Counted from the first letter of the stretch, positions 47,147 through 56,008 are shown. The stretch is 64,000 nt of DNA from Actinomadura oligospora ATCC 43269 (GCF_000518265.1 NZ_JADG01000017.1:168231-232230); one strand, 5' to 3'. Numbers and translations are program-made. Notes: generated by a model from the sequence alone, not told the origin.

Positions 47147-48179
47147 CCTCCGCGCCGTCCACCACGGCTTCGGCAGCGACAACCACGCGGGCGTCCACCC
47201 GGAGGTGATGGCCGCCCTCGCCGAGGCCAACACCGGCTACCAGATCGCCTACGGCTCCGACGTGTGGACCGAACGCCTCGACCGTGTCATCGAACGTCAC
47301 TTCGGCCCCCAGGCCACCGCGTTCCCGGTGTTCAACGGGACCGGGGCGAACGTCGTCGGCCTGCAGGCGATGTGCGAGCGGTGGAGCTCGGTGATCTGCG
47401 CCGAGTCCGCGCACATCAACCAGGACGAGTGCGGCGCGTCCGAGCACGTGGGCGGGCTGAAGCTGATTCCGGTGCCCGCCGAGAACGGGAAGCTGACGCC
47501 GGAGGCGGTCGCCCGGCGCGCGACGGGCTTCGGGAACGTGCAGCATTCCCAGCCCGCCGTCGTCTCCATCACGCAGGTCACCGAGGTCGGCACCGTCTAC
47601 ACGCCGGACGAGATCGTGGCGCTCGCCTCGTGCGCGCACGAGCGCGGCATGTTCCTGCACATGGACGGCGCCCGGCTCGCGAACGCGGCCGTGTCCCTGG
47701 ACGTCCCGCTCCGCGCGATCACCACCGACGTGGGCGTGGACGTGCTGTCGTTCGGCGGGACCAAGAACGGCATGATGCTCGGCGAGATGGTGGTCGTCCT
47801 GAACCAGGACGCGGCGCACGGCAGCGCTTACCTGCGCAAGTCGAGCATGCAGCTCGCCTCCAAGATGCGCTTCCTCTCGGCCCAGTTCGTCGCGCTCCTC
47901 GACGGGGACCTGTGGCGGCGCAACGCGCGCCACGCGAACGCGATGGCGCGGCTCCTCGCCGAGCAGGTCCGGAACATCCCGGGAGTCGAGATCGTCCGCC
48001 CGGTGGACGCGAACGCCGTCTTCGCCCGACTTCCCGAAAGGGCCGCCGAACACCTCCGTGAACGCTTCTCCTTCCACGGTCACCCCTCCGAGGAGGTCCG
48101 CTGGATGTGCGCCTTCGACACCACCGAGGCCGATGTCACCGCCTTCACCACCGCCCTCCACAAATCCATGACCGCCTGA
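47133..48179 (+). CDS. Low-specificity L-threonine aldolase (beta-eliminating lyase family)
   Basis: 348 aa PLP fold-type I enzyme. It cleaves threonine or other beta-hydroxy amino acids to glycine and an aldehyde. Family motifs: the opening FGSDNHAGVHPEVMAAL, FPVFNGTGANVVGLQAM, HMDGARLANAAVSL (PLP Asp/Arg) and DVLSFGGTKNGMMLGE with the PLP Lys near residue 211. Start is TTG 47133, 14 bp inside the SDR gene, with no strong ribosome site; no better ATG or GTG precedes the conserved opening, so translational coupling to the SDR is likely. Confidence 0.92.
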   Translation: MSSSDLRAVHHGFGSDNHAGVHPEVMAALAEANTGYQIAYGSDVWTERLDRVIERHFGPQATAFPVFNGTGANVVGLQAMCERWSSVICAESAHINQDECGASEHVGGLKLIPVPAENGKLTPEAVARRATGFGNVQHSQPAVVSITQVTEVGTVYTPDEIVALASCAHERGMFLHMDGARLANAAVSLDVPLRAITTDVGVDVLSFGGTKNGMMLGEMVVVLNQDAAHGSAYLRKSSMQLASKMRFLSAQFVALLDGDLWRRNARHANAMARLLAEQVRNIPGVEIVRPVDANAVFARLPERAAEHLRERFSFHGHPSEEVRWMCAFDTTEADVTAFTTALHKSMTA

Positions 48180-48365
48180 CCTCCACCCGGCCCCCACCCC
48201 GTTCGCGGGCGCGCGCCAGGAACGACCGGGTGCTCGCCGCCGAGGTGGGGGCGCGCCGCTCCGTGAGTGAGGTCGGTGGCCGAACTCGCCGCCCAAGCGA
48301 GCGCTCGATTGGTTTTTCAGGTTATCGTGTCCCCGAACCTGATTCGGCATCTGGAGGCGAGCCCG

Positions 48366-49556
48366 ATGGCCAACCGCAGCTTCGTCGTGGGCGTGGGCAT
48401 GACCAAGTTCGAGAAGCCGGGCTCTCGTGACTGGGAGTACCCGGACATGGCCAAGGAGGCCGTGAGCAAGGCACTCGCCGACGCGGGCATCGCCTACGGC
48501 CTGGTCGAGCAGGCTTACGCGGGCTCGGTGTACGGCGCGATGGGTCAGCGCGCCCTCTACGAGGTGGGCATGACCGGGCTTCCGGTCATGACCGTCTCCA
48601 ACGCGTGCGCCACCGGCTCGAGCGCGCTGTACCTCGCGCGGCAGTCGGTGCGCGGTGGGCTCGCCGACTGCGTCCTGGCCCTCGGCATGGAGAAGATGCA
48701 GAAGGGGGCGCTGGGCGCGGGCGTGGGCAAGTCGTCCGTGACGATCATCGACCACCACCTGCGCTCGATGACCGCCGGACGCTCCTGGGAGATGGACAAG
48801 GCGCCCATGCCGCAGATGTTCGGCAACGCGGCACGCGAGCACATGGAGAAGTACGACTCCGCGCCGGAGCACTACGCGTGGATCGGCTGGAAGAACCACA
48901 AGCACTCGGCGAACAACCCGTACGCGCAGTTCCAGACCGAGTACTCGCTGGACGACGTGAAGAACGCGCCGATGATCTTCGATCCGCTCACCAAACTCCA
49001 ATGCTCCCCCACCTCGGACGGGGCTGCCGCCGCCGTCATCGCTTCCGAACGCTTCGTCGACGAGCACGACCTCTGGGACCAGGCCATCGAGATCGCCGGA
49101 CACCACATCGCCACCGACACCGCCGACTCCTTCGAGGACAACTCGTCCATCGAGGTCGTCGGCTTCGGCTGCACCCAGCGCGCCGCCGCCCGCGCCCTGG
49201 CCGAAGCCGAGGTCGCCGTCGAGGACGTCGACGTCATCGAACTCCACGACTGCTTCAGCGCCAACGAGCTCATCACCTACGAGGCCCTGGGCATGGCCCC
49301 GATCGGCGAGGGCCACAAACTCGTCGACGCCGCCGACACCACCTACGGCGGACGCTGGGTCGTCAACCCGTCCGGCGGCCTCATCTCCAAAGGCCACCCC
49401 CTCGGCGCCACCGGCCTCGCCCAGTGCGCCGAACTCACCTGGCAACTCCGAGGCAAAGCCGAAGCCCGCCAGGTAGAAAACGCCCGCATCGCCCTCCAAC
49501 ACAACATCGGCCTGGGCAGCGCCTGCGCCGTCGCCGTCTACAAACCAGCCTCCTAA
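48366..49556 (+). CDS. Thiolase family protein / non-specific lipid-transfer protein (SCP-x type)
   Basis: 396 aa. Nucleophilic Cys81 in TVSNACATGSSALY, SHDCFSANELITYEALG-type segment (ELHDCFSANELITYEALG, about 285) and GGLISKGHPLGATGLAQ with the catalytic His. This is the SCP-x group, used in beta-oxidation of branched or steroid side chains and in related ketoacyl-CoA cleavage. ATG 48366 has GGAGGCGAG upstream. It is alone here; the 1.2 kb after it are gene-poor. Confidence 0.9.
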   Translation: MANRSFVVGVGMTKFEKPGSRDWEYPDMAKEAVSKALADAGIAYGLVEQAYAGSVYGAMGQRALYEVGMTGLPVMTVSNACATGSSALYLARQSVRGGLADCVLALGMEKMQKGALGAGVGKSSVTIIDHHLRSMTAGRSWEMDKAPMPQMFGNAAREHMEKYDSAPEHYAWIGWKNHKHSANNPYAQFQTEYSLDDVKNAPMIFDPLTKLQCSPTSDGAAAAVIASERFVDEHDLWDQAIEIAGHHIATDTADSFEDNSSIEVVGFGCTQRAAARALAEAEVAVEDVDVIELHDCFSANELITYEALGMAPIGEGHKLVDAADTTYGGRWVVNPSGGLISKGHPLGATGLAQCAELTWQLRGKAEARQVENARIALQHNIGLGSACAVAVYKPAS

Positions 49557-49735
49557 CCCACACCTCCGCACCAACCCCGTTGCGCATTCCGTGCCCCTGC
49601 AAGAGAGTCGCTGACCTCCAACCCCGGCATGACTGCGCGCCTCCCCAGAACCACCCATCCAGGCCGCCCACCCGAGCCACCCGCCCGAAGGGGCGAAGCC
49701 CCCAAGCGCGTGCCGTCCGGTCCCACCCCCTCGCC

Positions 49736-50185
49736 GGACGGCACGCCCCGGCGCACCGAGCCCGGCGGAGTCCAACCGGCACGCACTCACAACAGCGACA
49801 TGAGCGAACAGCCGAACAACAACGCACCGGCATTCGACACGGTGGACGACCAGCTCGAGGAGGCGGCAGCGGGCACGCCCGCAGAACTGAACGCCGACGC
49901 AGAGAACGTCAGCCGACACGTCCTGGAGGATCGGCAGGCGCCTGGGCAGCCACATCACCCGGACGGCACGCCCCGGGGCACCGGGCCCGGCGGAATCCGA
50001 CCGGCACTCGCTCACAACCGCGACATGAGCGAGCAGCGGAACGACGACGCACCGGCATTCAACGCAGTGGACGGCCAGGTCGAGGAGACGGCGGCGGGCC
50101 CGCCCACAGAGCTGGATGCCGACACGGAGACCACCAGCCGGTATGTCCCGGGGCAGACTCCTCGGCAGCTGCATCACGCCGAGCG
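49736..50185 (+). repeat. Tandem duplication of about 225 bp, each copy with an MSEQ start
   Basis: Unit 1 begins at 49736 and unit 2 at 49961, offset 225 bp (75 codons), and they match across roughly 190 bp with many point changes. Each copy has an ATG (49800 and 50025) followed by a similar peptide: MSEQPNNNAPAFDTVDDQLE and MSEQRNDDAPAFNAVDGQVE. Substitutions are largely conservative and some are silent, so a protein-coding history is plausible, but there is no ribosome site before either ATG and third-position GC is lower than in neighbouring genes. Confidence 0.6.
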
Positions 50186-50350
50186 CCACGACCTGCACCC
50201 CTCCTTCCCAAAAGCGAATTCGACTCGATCGCCCCCACAGCCAGGCCCCTGGGGCCTTTGCGTCGCTTGCCTACCTGTCGGCCCACCGCCACACATCGCC
50301 CCCGGCATGGCGCCTCCGGCCCATCCGCCCGGGCACGCCGCTCAGCCCGC

Positions 50351-50493
50351 ACGCCGGTCCGGCCGGCCTTCGGTCCGGCCCGCACGCCGGTCCAGCCGGC
50401 ACTTCGGTCCGGCCCGCACGCCGGTCCGGCCCGCACTTCGGTCCGGCCCGCACTTCGGTCCGGCCGGCACTTCGGTCCGGCCGGTACTTCGGG
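50351..50493. repeat. 17-bp tandem repeat, about 8.4 copies
   Basis: Unit ACTTCGGTCCGGCCCGC with variants ACGCCGG..., ...CCGGC and one 16-base copy. A 17-base period changes reading frame at each unit, so it is not a coding repeat. Each unit contains GGTCCGGCC, which can pair with neighbouring units. Confidence 0.85.
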
Positions 50494-50699
50494 CGGCGGG
50501 GACGCCAGTCCGAGGAACGCCGGCCAGCACCGACCCAGGCCGTCGGAACAGCAAGCCGCAGGAACACCGGGCCCATGGGGACATCAGGCCGTGAAGACAC
50601 GGGGAGCTGTCCGTGGGGCACCAGGTCGTACGCCTTGAAGCCGTCCGCGGGGGACCGGGTCCATGGGGACGCCAGGTCGTGGGACACCAAGCGGTGGGG

Positions 50700-50745
50700 T
50701 GAGACAAATGTTGACTTTCGTCTCAGGCGGCTCCAGTCTGATAAG
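50700..50745 (+). promoter_or_regulatory. Promoter and operator-like dyad upstream of the MpaB gene
   Basis: TTGACT at 50711 and TCTGAT at 50737, a long 20-base spacer. An inverted repeat, TGAGAC at 50700-50705 and GTCTCA at 50720-50725 with AAA/TTT inner flanks, surrounds the -35. A repressor bound there would block it. Confidence 0.45.
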
Positions 50746-50767
50746 TGGGCGATTACCGGGAGGCGCG

Positions 50768-51637
50768 ATGACGACTCCGTTCGGGACCGGAGCCGCCGAG
50801 GCCCCTTCCCTGCTGCGGCACTACGCGGGTGACCTGCGGTCGCTGCTGCCAGGGGCCGCCGCCGGGTTGATGCAGCTCATGCACCCCGGCATCGGGGCGG
50901 GGGTGTCGGAGCACTCGGCGTTCTTCGACGCGCCGTTCGACCGCATCCACCGGTCGGTGCCGCAGATCTGGGCGACGATCCTCGCGCCGGACGGCCCGGA
51001 CCGCGCCCTCGCCATCCGCGACCTGCACCGCGCCATCGGCGGCGTTGACGAGCGGAACCGGCGGTACCACGCGCTCGAGCCCGAGACCTTCTGGTGGGCG
51101 CACGCGACGTTCACCTGGGAGATCTTCAGGTCGGTCGAGATCTTCCACCCGGAGACCCTCACGGCCGAGGACCGGGAGCGCCTCTACGCCGAGACCGTCA
51201 CCTGGTATTCGCGGTACGGGGTGAGCATGCGTCCCGTGCCGCCCGACCACGCCGCTTTCCGGGCGAAGTTCTGGCGCGTCTGCGCCGAGCGTCTCGAGCT
51301 CACGCCCGCCGCGGCACGCGCCTTGGAGATCGCGCAGTACGGCTCGGACACGGTCACGCTGATGCCGGTCGGCGGGGCGAGGCTCGAGCGCGCCGGACGC
51401 TTCGTCGCCGAACGCCCACTGCGGCTCATCACCTTCGGCTGCCTCCCGACGCTCGTCCGGGACCGCTTCGACATCCCCTGGACGGCGCTCGACCAGGCGC
51501 GGTTCGGTGCGCTCGCGCTCGCGCACAGGCAGGGGTACCGGATGGTCCCGAGCGGCCTCAACCACCGCGCGCTGCGGCGGATGCTTCGCTACATCGGCGC
51601 ACAAACCCGCGAAGACCGGTACCAACCCGCCGCATAA
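50768..51637 (+). CDS. MpaB-type oxygenase (DUF2236)
   Basis: 289 aa. Conserved blocks of the family: GLMQLMHPGIGAGVSEHSAF with two His near residue 40, FWWAHATFTWEIF with one His, RPVPPDHAAFRAKFWRVC, and RLITFGCLPTLVRDRFDIPW. The family includes MpaB, which cleaves mycophenolic acid precursors, and latex-clearing proteins; they hold haem b. Substrate here unknown. ATG 50768 is set by GGGAGG; the upstream codons do not match the family. Confidence 0.85.
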   Translation: MTTPFGTGAAEAPSLLRHYAGDLRSLLPGAAAGLMQLMHPGIGAGVSEHSAFFDAPFDRIHRSVPQIWATILAPDGPDRALAIRDLHRAIGGVDERNRRYHALEPETFWWAHATFTWEIFRSVEIFHPETLTAEDRERLYAETVTWYSRYGVSMRPVPPDHAAFRAKFWRVCAERLELTPAAARALEIAQYGSDTVTLMPVGGARLERAGRFVAERPLRLITFGCLPTLVRDRFDIPWTALDQARFGALALAHRQGYRMVPSGLNHRALRRMLRYIGAQTREDRYQPAA

Positions 51638-51703
51638 CGGCACACTCCGGCGATCAACCCCATCCTGCGGCCACCGTTTGCCCAAAGTGAATCCAGCCGC
51701 CGC

Positions 51704-52801
51704 ATGAATGTCACCGAAACCGCCGACAACACCATTGTGGAGAACATCGCCGCCAGCGCCGCACCCGTGGCGCCCACGGGGATCCCCGCCCCGGCCGGTG
51801 ACGCCGTCCCCCGGCCCGGCGCGGCGATCGCACTGTTCGACCGGGCACGGACGACCGTCGCCCGGTCCCGCTGGATCCGGATCGCGCTCGCGCTCGTGCC
51901 GCTGGCCGCGATCGTCACCGCGCTGGTTCTCACGCAGGGCGTCGCGCATGCGCTCGACGCGTTCGTGGCGCTCAGTGACGCCCGTTGGGAGTTCCTTCCT
52001 CCGCTCGTGATGCTCTCGGTTCTGCACTATGTGCTCGCCGCCGTCGCACTGCGCGGCGCGTCGGGGACCCCGCTGCCCCTGCGCCGGACGACCCTCACCC
52101 AGTTCACCGCGGCCGCCGCCAACCGCGTCACACCAGGCGGGCTCGGCGGCGCGGCCGTGAACACCCGCTATCTGGTGGCTCGCGGCATGCCGGTGGCGAG
52201 CGCGCTCGTGGCCGTCGCCGTGCTTCAGGCCGCCGGCGCCCCCGCCGACCTCCTGCTCATGGCCGGCGTCCTGGCGCTGGGTGGTGGCGACCATCTCAAC
52301 CCTCACCTCCTCTGGCCCTTCGCGCTTCTCCTCATCCCTGTCGTGTTGGTGCTGCTGCCGGTCGCGGTGCGATGGGGGCGTCGCGCCGTCCGCTCGCCCG
52401 TCGTCGTCCGGGCCCTGACGGGCCTGAGCGACCTGTGCCGCCGCCCGCTCGACCTGGCGCTCACCCTCTCCTGCTCGGCCGGGACCACCTTCGTACTGGC
52501 GGTGGCGTTCGCGCTGAGCGTCCAGGCCGTGCCCGGAACGATGACCAGCGCCGACGACACGCTCCCCCTGCTCGCCGCGTATCTCCTGGGGGCCGCCGCG
52601 GGTGCGGCGATCCCCCTCCCCGGAAGTCTGGGGACCACGGAAGCCGCGCTGCTCACCGCGCTGGCGGCGCTCGACACCCCCACCACTCCGGCCCTTCAGG
52701 GCGTGCTCCTCTTCCGCGCCATCACCTACTGGGCGCCCGTCCCCGTCGGCCTCATCGCCTACCGCACTCTGCGCCTGCCCGCCACATCCCTCGCGACCTG
52801 A
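51704..52801 (+). CDS. Lysylphosphatidylglycerol synthase TM region-type membrane protein
   Basis: 365 aa. A disordered N-terminal 45 residues precede about eight membrane helices. Conserved family elements are the TPGGLGGAAVNTRYLV motif (about 141-156) and AIPLPGSLGTTEAALLTALAAL (about 305-326), as in the LPG-synthase TM / YbhN / AglD group. These flippase-like proteins move lipid-linked products. No aminoacyl transfer domain is attached, so it is not an MprF itself. It follows the MpaB gene by 66 bp on the same strand. Confidence 0.85.
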   Translation: MNVTETADNTIVENIAASAAPVAPTGIPAPAGDAVPRPGAAIALFDRARTTVARSRWIRIALALVPLAAIVTALVLTQGVAHALDAFVALSDARWEFLPPLVMLSVLHYVLAAVALRGASGTPLPLRRTTLTQFTAAAANRVTPGGLGGAAVNTRYLVARGMPVASALVAVAVLQAAGAPADLLLMAGVLALGGGDHLNPHLLWPFALLLIPVVLVLLPVAVRWGRRAVRSPVVVRALTGLSDLCRRPLDLALTLSCSAGTTFVLAVAFALSVQAVPGTMTSADDTLPLLAAYLLGAAAGAAIPLPGSLGTTEAALLTALAALDTPTTPALQGVLLFRAITYWAPVPVGLIAYRTLRLPATSLAT

Positions 52802-52875
52802 CGGCCAAGGATCGTCGCTCCCCACCAGCTGGTCGTCCTGAACGGTCGAGTGCTGCGGAGACGCGAAGACGGGCT

Positions 52876-53898
52876 TCATGGGACGGTCCTTTGAGGAGCT
52901 GAACCCGAGATCGACGATTCCGGGCCTGGGGCGGGCTGCAGGGCCGACCGCGGAGCGGGCTGCGGGACGGGCTGCGGGGCCGACCGCGGAGCGGGCTGCG
53001 GGACGGGCTGCGGGACGGACAGGTGGGCGGCCTGGGCTCGGCGGGAGGTGCCGTTGCGGAGGCGGGCCAGGTGGGTGGCCAGGTGGTCCATGGTGGGCTC
53101 GTCCGGGTGCCAACCGTGGTCGAGCAACGCGGTGAGGAGCGCTTCGAGGTACGGCCCCGGGCGCGGCAGGACGTCCCTGGTGACGGGGATGATCTCCCAG
53201 CCCCGGCTGCGGAGCCAGCGGCGGCGGTGGTCGTCGTGGGCGCGGGCGTGACGGCCGGTGTGATGGCGCTCGCCGTCGTACTCCAGGCCCACGCGCCACT
53301 GCTCGTAGCCGAGGTCGATGTAGAGCCGTTCGCCGTGCGGGCCCGGAACGGGGATCTGCGTGCGCGGACGCGGGAAGCCCGCGCGGATCATCAGGACGCG
53401 GGTCCAGCTCTCACCGGGTGAGGCGGCGCCCTCGTCGCTGAGGCGGAGGACCTCGGACAACCGGCGGACGCCGTGATAGCCGGGCAGGCCCCGCGCCATC
53501 GCACGCAGCTCGGGCTCCCGGACCCCGGCCCGGAGAAACTGGTCGACCGCGGCGACGGCGTCAAGGCGAGGCATCCAGCACGCGCAGTCGAGGGCCGTGC
53601 GCGTGAACGTGGTCAGCCGGACGTCTTCACGCGAGGTCACGTGCTCGGCCGGTAACGGCACCCAGCGGGCGTCGGGCTCGGCATCGTGCGGCGCGCTCTC
53701 CGGGGGCAGGATGACGTCGAGTTCCCGTTCGTCCCGGCGAGCGCCGGCAGGCATGACGTCCAGGCCCCAGAGCCAGGCGGCGGTGCCACGTGCGATCACG
53801 GCCCCGCTGGGAAGGACGTCAGCGAGCTGCCGAGGCCGGCCGTCGACGAGCGGACGGATCGTGTGGTCGGACGTTTTCGTCCAGGTCAGAGCGGTCAT
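52876..53898 (-). CDS. DUF559-like (Vsr/restriction-endonuclease fold) protein with proline-rich tail
   Basis: 340 aa. N-terminal about 150 residues show LPSGAVIARGTAAWLWGLDV and TALDCACWMPRLDAVAAVDQ, which resembles the AbiEi-like antitoxin region seen in DUF559 proteins. The C-terminal third has the nuclease core YIDLGYEQWRVGLEYDGERH followed by RRRWLRSRGWEIIPVTRD, the D-x(n)-E-Y/x-D-G pattern. Whether it cuts DNA is untested. The last 45 residues are proline-rich, built from a 36-bp repeat (PQPVPQPAPRSA). ATG 53898 is preferred over 53907 for its GGGG site. Confidence 0.72.
   Translation of the reverse strand: MTALTWTKTSDHTIRPLVDGRPRQLADVLPSGAVIARGTAAWLWGLDVMPAGARRDERELDVILPPESAPHDAEPDARWVPLPAEHVTSREDVRLTTFTRTALDCACWMPRLDAVAAVDQFLRAGVREPELRAMARGLPGYHGVRRLSEVLRLSDEGAASPGESWTRVLMIRAGFPRPRTQIPVPGPHGERLYIDLGYEQWRVGLEYDGERHHTGRHARAHDDHRRRWLRSRGWEIIPVTRDVLPRPGPYLEALLTALLDHGWHPDEPTMDHLATHLARLRNGTSRRAQAAHLSVPQPVPQPAPRSAPQPVPQPAPRSALQPAPGPESSISGSAPQRTVP
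52938..53009. repeat. 36-bp tandem repeat in the DUF559-like gene
   Basis: Two units at 52938-52973 and 52974-53009 with one mismatch, coding for the Pro-rich 12-residue repeat of the tail. Confidence 0.85.
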
Positions 53899-53982
53899 GC
53901 ACCCCATGGTCGCGGCGCCCGCCCCCCCGATCGGAAGTCACCCGCGCAACTGTGGACAACCCGAGCGTCAGTGAGGATTCGC

Positions 53983-54588
53983 ATGCTGATCGAGCATCAC
54001 GGCCGACGCCCTACCGTCCCCGCTTCGGCGTACATCGCGCCGACCGCGGTGCTATGCGGAGCGGTGAATCTCGGCGAGAACGCTCGGATACTGCACGGCG
54101 CGGTGCTCAGTGCCGAGGACGGCGAGGTGACTCTCGGCTCCGATGTCGTGGTGATGGAGAACGCTCTCGTGCGCGGACGCAAGGACCATCCGGTACGTAT
54201 CGGGGACGCGGTACTCGTCGGCCCGCATGCCCATGTCAACGGCGCCACGGTCGAGGACGAAGTGTTCCTCGCCACCGGAACCTCCCTTTTCCCCGGCTCG
54301 ATAGTGGGCGCGAAGGCGGAGCTGCGCATCAACAGCATCCTGCACGTCGGGTCGCGTCTGGAAGCGGGCGCGGTGGTGCCGATCGGCTGGGTGGCGGTCG
54401 GTGCGCCCGCGCAGCTCTTCCCTCCCGACCGACATGACGACATTTGGGAAATTCAACAACAGATGGACTTTCCGGGAGTCGTCTACGGGGTTCCGAGGGG
54501 CGTGACCATGCGTGAAGTCATGACTCGGCAGGTGGCTTTCTACGGGGAACACCTCAATGACCGAGTGGTCGAGGAGCCTGGGCCTTAG
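53983..54588 (+). CDS. Left-handed beta-helix (gamma-carbonic-anhydrase-like) protein
   Basis: 201 aa. Hexapeptide-type coils run from about 15 to 150 (AYIAPTAVLCGAVNLGENAR, DAVLVGPHAHVNGATVEDE, VFLATGTSLFPGSIVGAKAE). His residues in HP-V-RIGD and VGPHAHVNG recall the metal ligands of gamma carbonic anhydrases, but the full three-His set is not obvious, so either a lone transferase-like or CA-like role is open. C-terminal residues (EIQQQMDFPGVVYGVPRG) form a helix. ATG 53983 is preceded by GAGG. Confidence 0.78.
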   Translation: MLIEHHGRRPTVPASAYIAPTAVLCGAVNLGENARILHGAVLSAEDGEVTLGSDVVVMENALVRGRKDHPVRIGDAVLVGPHAHVNGATVEDEVFLATGTSLFPGSIVGAKAELRINSILHVGSRLEAGAVVPIGWVAVGAPAQLFPPDRHDDIWEIQQQMDFPGVVYGVPRGVTMREVMTRQVAFYGEHLNDRVVEEPGP

Positions 54589-54706
54589 CGTTGTGCCTGG
54601 GCGGTTACCAATAGCCAGGGCGTGAAGTTTGACCCGGTCCGCAGGGCGGAGCCATGGACATGGACTTGCGGAGCCGGGGGCAGAGGATGGCGGAGAGGTG
54701 ACGGAA

Positions 54707-55339
54707 ATGATGGCGGAAACTACGCGACGGGCGCTGCACGGCGTCGCCGAGATGGTTCTCGCGGGGCCGCAGTTCCGGACGAGCGGGTCTATCGAGTTGG
54801 CCGTGACGGACGGGGGTTTCGGCACGGTGGCAAGGCCCCTCCTGCGCGTGCGCGGGACGGAGCTCATCGTGGGCGAGCGCGCGATGCCGATGAACGGCCT
54901 GACGTTCCGCGAGGTGGCCTCGGCCGCCGACGTGGAGGTCGGACGTCCCGAAGGCGTCTACAAGGAGGGCAGCGGGCTCGACCCCGACGACACCATCGGG
55001 TTGGAGGTGGGCGAGGCCGCCAACATCGAGCGCGCCTTCGCGTGGGGCCTGGAGGCCCTGCAGAGGCTCGCGCCGTCCGAGCGGCCGATCCTGTGGCCCG
55101 AGCACTTCGACATCGCCGTCACTGTGGACGAGGTCAACTACGGCGTCTCCCCCGGCGACGGTTACCTGTCCGAGCCCTACGCCTATGCGGGGCCCTGGCG
55201 AACGCGTGTCGGAGCGTTCTGGAACGCGCCCTTCGGATCGGCGCGTCCGCTACGGCTTCTGCCCGGCGCGACGGCCATCCACGACTTCTTCAGCGAGGCT
55301 CGAGCCCGAGTGGCCTCCGACCCCGTCCGCGAGCCCTGA
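54707..55339 (+). CDS. Conserved hypothetical protein
   Basis: 210 aa, no membrane segment. A helix (RRALHGVAEMVLAGPQFR) is followed by mixed sheet/helix with FREVASAADVEVGRPEGVYK and LWPEHFDIAVTVDEVNYGVS, FPGDGYLSEPYAYAGP-like segments. I recognise no domain by name; composition and codon use fit a normal enzyme-like or regulator-like protein. ATG 54707 (or GTG 54698) follows GGAGAGG. Confidence 0.68.
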   Translation: MMAETTRRALHGVAEMVLAGPQFRTSGSIELAVTDGGFGTVARPLLRVRGTELIVGERAMPMNGLTFREVASAADVEVGRPEGVYKEGSGLDPDDTIGLEVGEAANIERAFAWGLEALQRLAPSERPILWPEHFDIAVTVDEVNYGVSPGDGYLSEPYAYAGPWRTRVGAFWNAPFGSARPLRLLPGATAIHDFFSEARARVASDPVREP

Positions 55340-55414
55340 GCAACATGCACGCGCACGAGGAGCCGAGCCAAAATCCACGTGCAGCGCGCGTGTGCGTCTG
55401 TTGCTGGCTCGGGG

Positions 55415-55795
55415 TCAGGCGGAGGCGATGAGTTCGTAGAGGTTGCCGGACGGGTCGGCGAAGTAGACGCCCCGGCCGCCCACGGGGTGGTGCTCGTCCA
55501 CCTGCCCGTTCGTGTGGCTGCCGGGGCCGTCGCCGTGCGGCAGGTCGTGCGCGCGCAGATGGGCCACGGCCGCGTCGAAGGTCGCGGAGTCGACGTCGAA
55601 CGCCAGGTGGTGGCCGGGCGCGTCCGGGGCGGTCACATAGTCGAGCGTCAGCTCGTCGTTGATGCGGAGCTGCGCGAAATGCCTGGCGACGGGGTGGAGG
55701 CCGCCGTACTCCAGGCCGAGCACGTCGGCCAGGTAGCGCGCGGCGGCCTCGTTGTCGGCGGCGGGAACGATCGTGTGGTTGAGCCTGATGGTCAC
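55415..55795 (-). CDS. VOC family (glyoxalase-like) protein
   Basis: 126 aa, one vicinal-oxygen-chelate domain. Two beta-alpha-beta-beta-beta modules: IRLNHTIVPAADNEAAARYL at the start, GHHLAFDVDSATFDAAVAHL in the middle, GVYFADPSGNLYELIAS at the end, with metal His/Glu likely from HTIV, HHLAF and YELI. Members act as dioxygenases, lyases or antibiotic-binding proteins; substrate unknown. Convergent with the preceding gene; a small dyad (AGCAACA...TGTTGCT, 55339-55405) may serve as terminator. Confidence 0.82.
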   Translation of the reverse strand: MTIRLNHTIVPAADNEAAARYLADVLGLEYGGLHPVARHFAQLRINDELTLDYVTAPDAPGHHLAFDVDSATFDAAVAHLRAHDLPHGDGPGSHTNGQVDEHHPVGGRGVYFADPSGNLYELIASA

Positions 55796-55902
55796 GGCGC
55801 GTCTCCCAAGGTGAGGTCCGACTCTCCTTCACGGTACGGAGTGAGTCCTCACTCCGTCAAGTGCCGGTCGTGCCCCGGATCGTCCGCCTGCTGATAACGT
55901 TG

Positions 55903-56008
55903 CAGATCAGCGTGCGCTGAGCGAAGTCCGGTGAGACCCCGGCGCTGTCCCGCAACTGTGATGGCCTCCCCCGAGGCCGAGCCAGGTCGCCTTGCCGCAC
56001 GCCGACGA
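55903..56008 (+). promoter_or_regulatory. Cobalamin (AdoCbl) riboswitch
   Basis: The core reads GAAGTCCGGTGAGACCCCGG (55923-), then CGCTGTCCCGCAACTGTGAT, and GAGCCAGGTCGCCTTGCCGC after a short hairpin. These are the conserved parts of B12 riboswitches, including the GC[A/C]ACTGTGA box and CAGG motif. P1 can pair GCGTGCG (55910) with the later CGCACGC. It lies 70-180 bp before the binding-protein start, so high cobalamin should shut off the import operon. Confidence 0.92.

Larger units (their letters stand above)
49557..50767. other. 1.2-kb region of repeats after the thiolase gene
   Basis: Contains a 13-bp perfect inverted repeat with a 13-base loop (49708-49720, 49734-49746; possible terminator), a 225-bp tandem duplication, a 17-bp tandem repeat and the promoter region of the MpaB gene. 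Only the duplicated part has a codon-like pattern on the plus strand (see next entry). Confidence 0.65.

Noticed and set aside
45779..47233. A repeat-rich minus-strand frame (AGRVVVVRDRARP-type units) suggesting a repeat protein
   Set aside because: The repeats follow DNA-level repetition, the right half is antisense to the SDR gene, and no start or ribosome site fits.
47058..50198. A 1046-codon open frame on the minus strand across the aldolase, thiolase and repeat region
   Set aside because: It opposes three well-recognised genes on the plus strand and shows no domain; it exists because stops are rare at this GC content.
49629..50594. A 321-codon frame taken as one protein
   Set aside because: Its end runs through the 17-bp repeat, whose period breaks frame, and its start is in poor coding DNA; only the duplicated part was kept, as a repeat with possible coding history.
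55339..55411. Dyad AGCAACA...TGTTGCT between the hypothetical gene and the VOC gene as a strong terminator
   Set aside because: Arms are only 7 bp with a long, imperfectly paired centre; mentioned only as a possibility.
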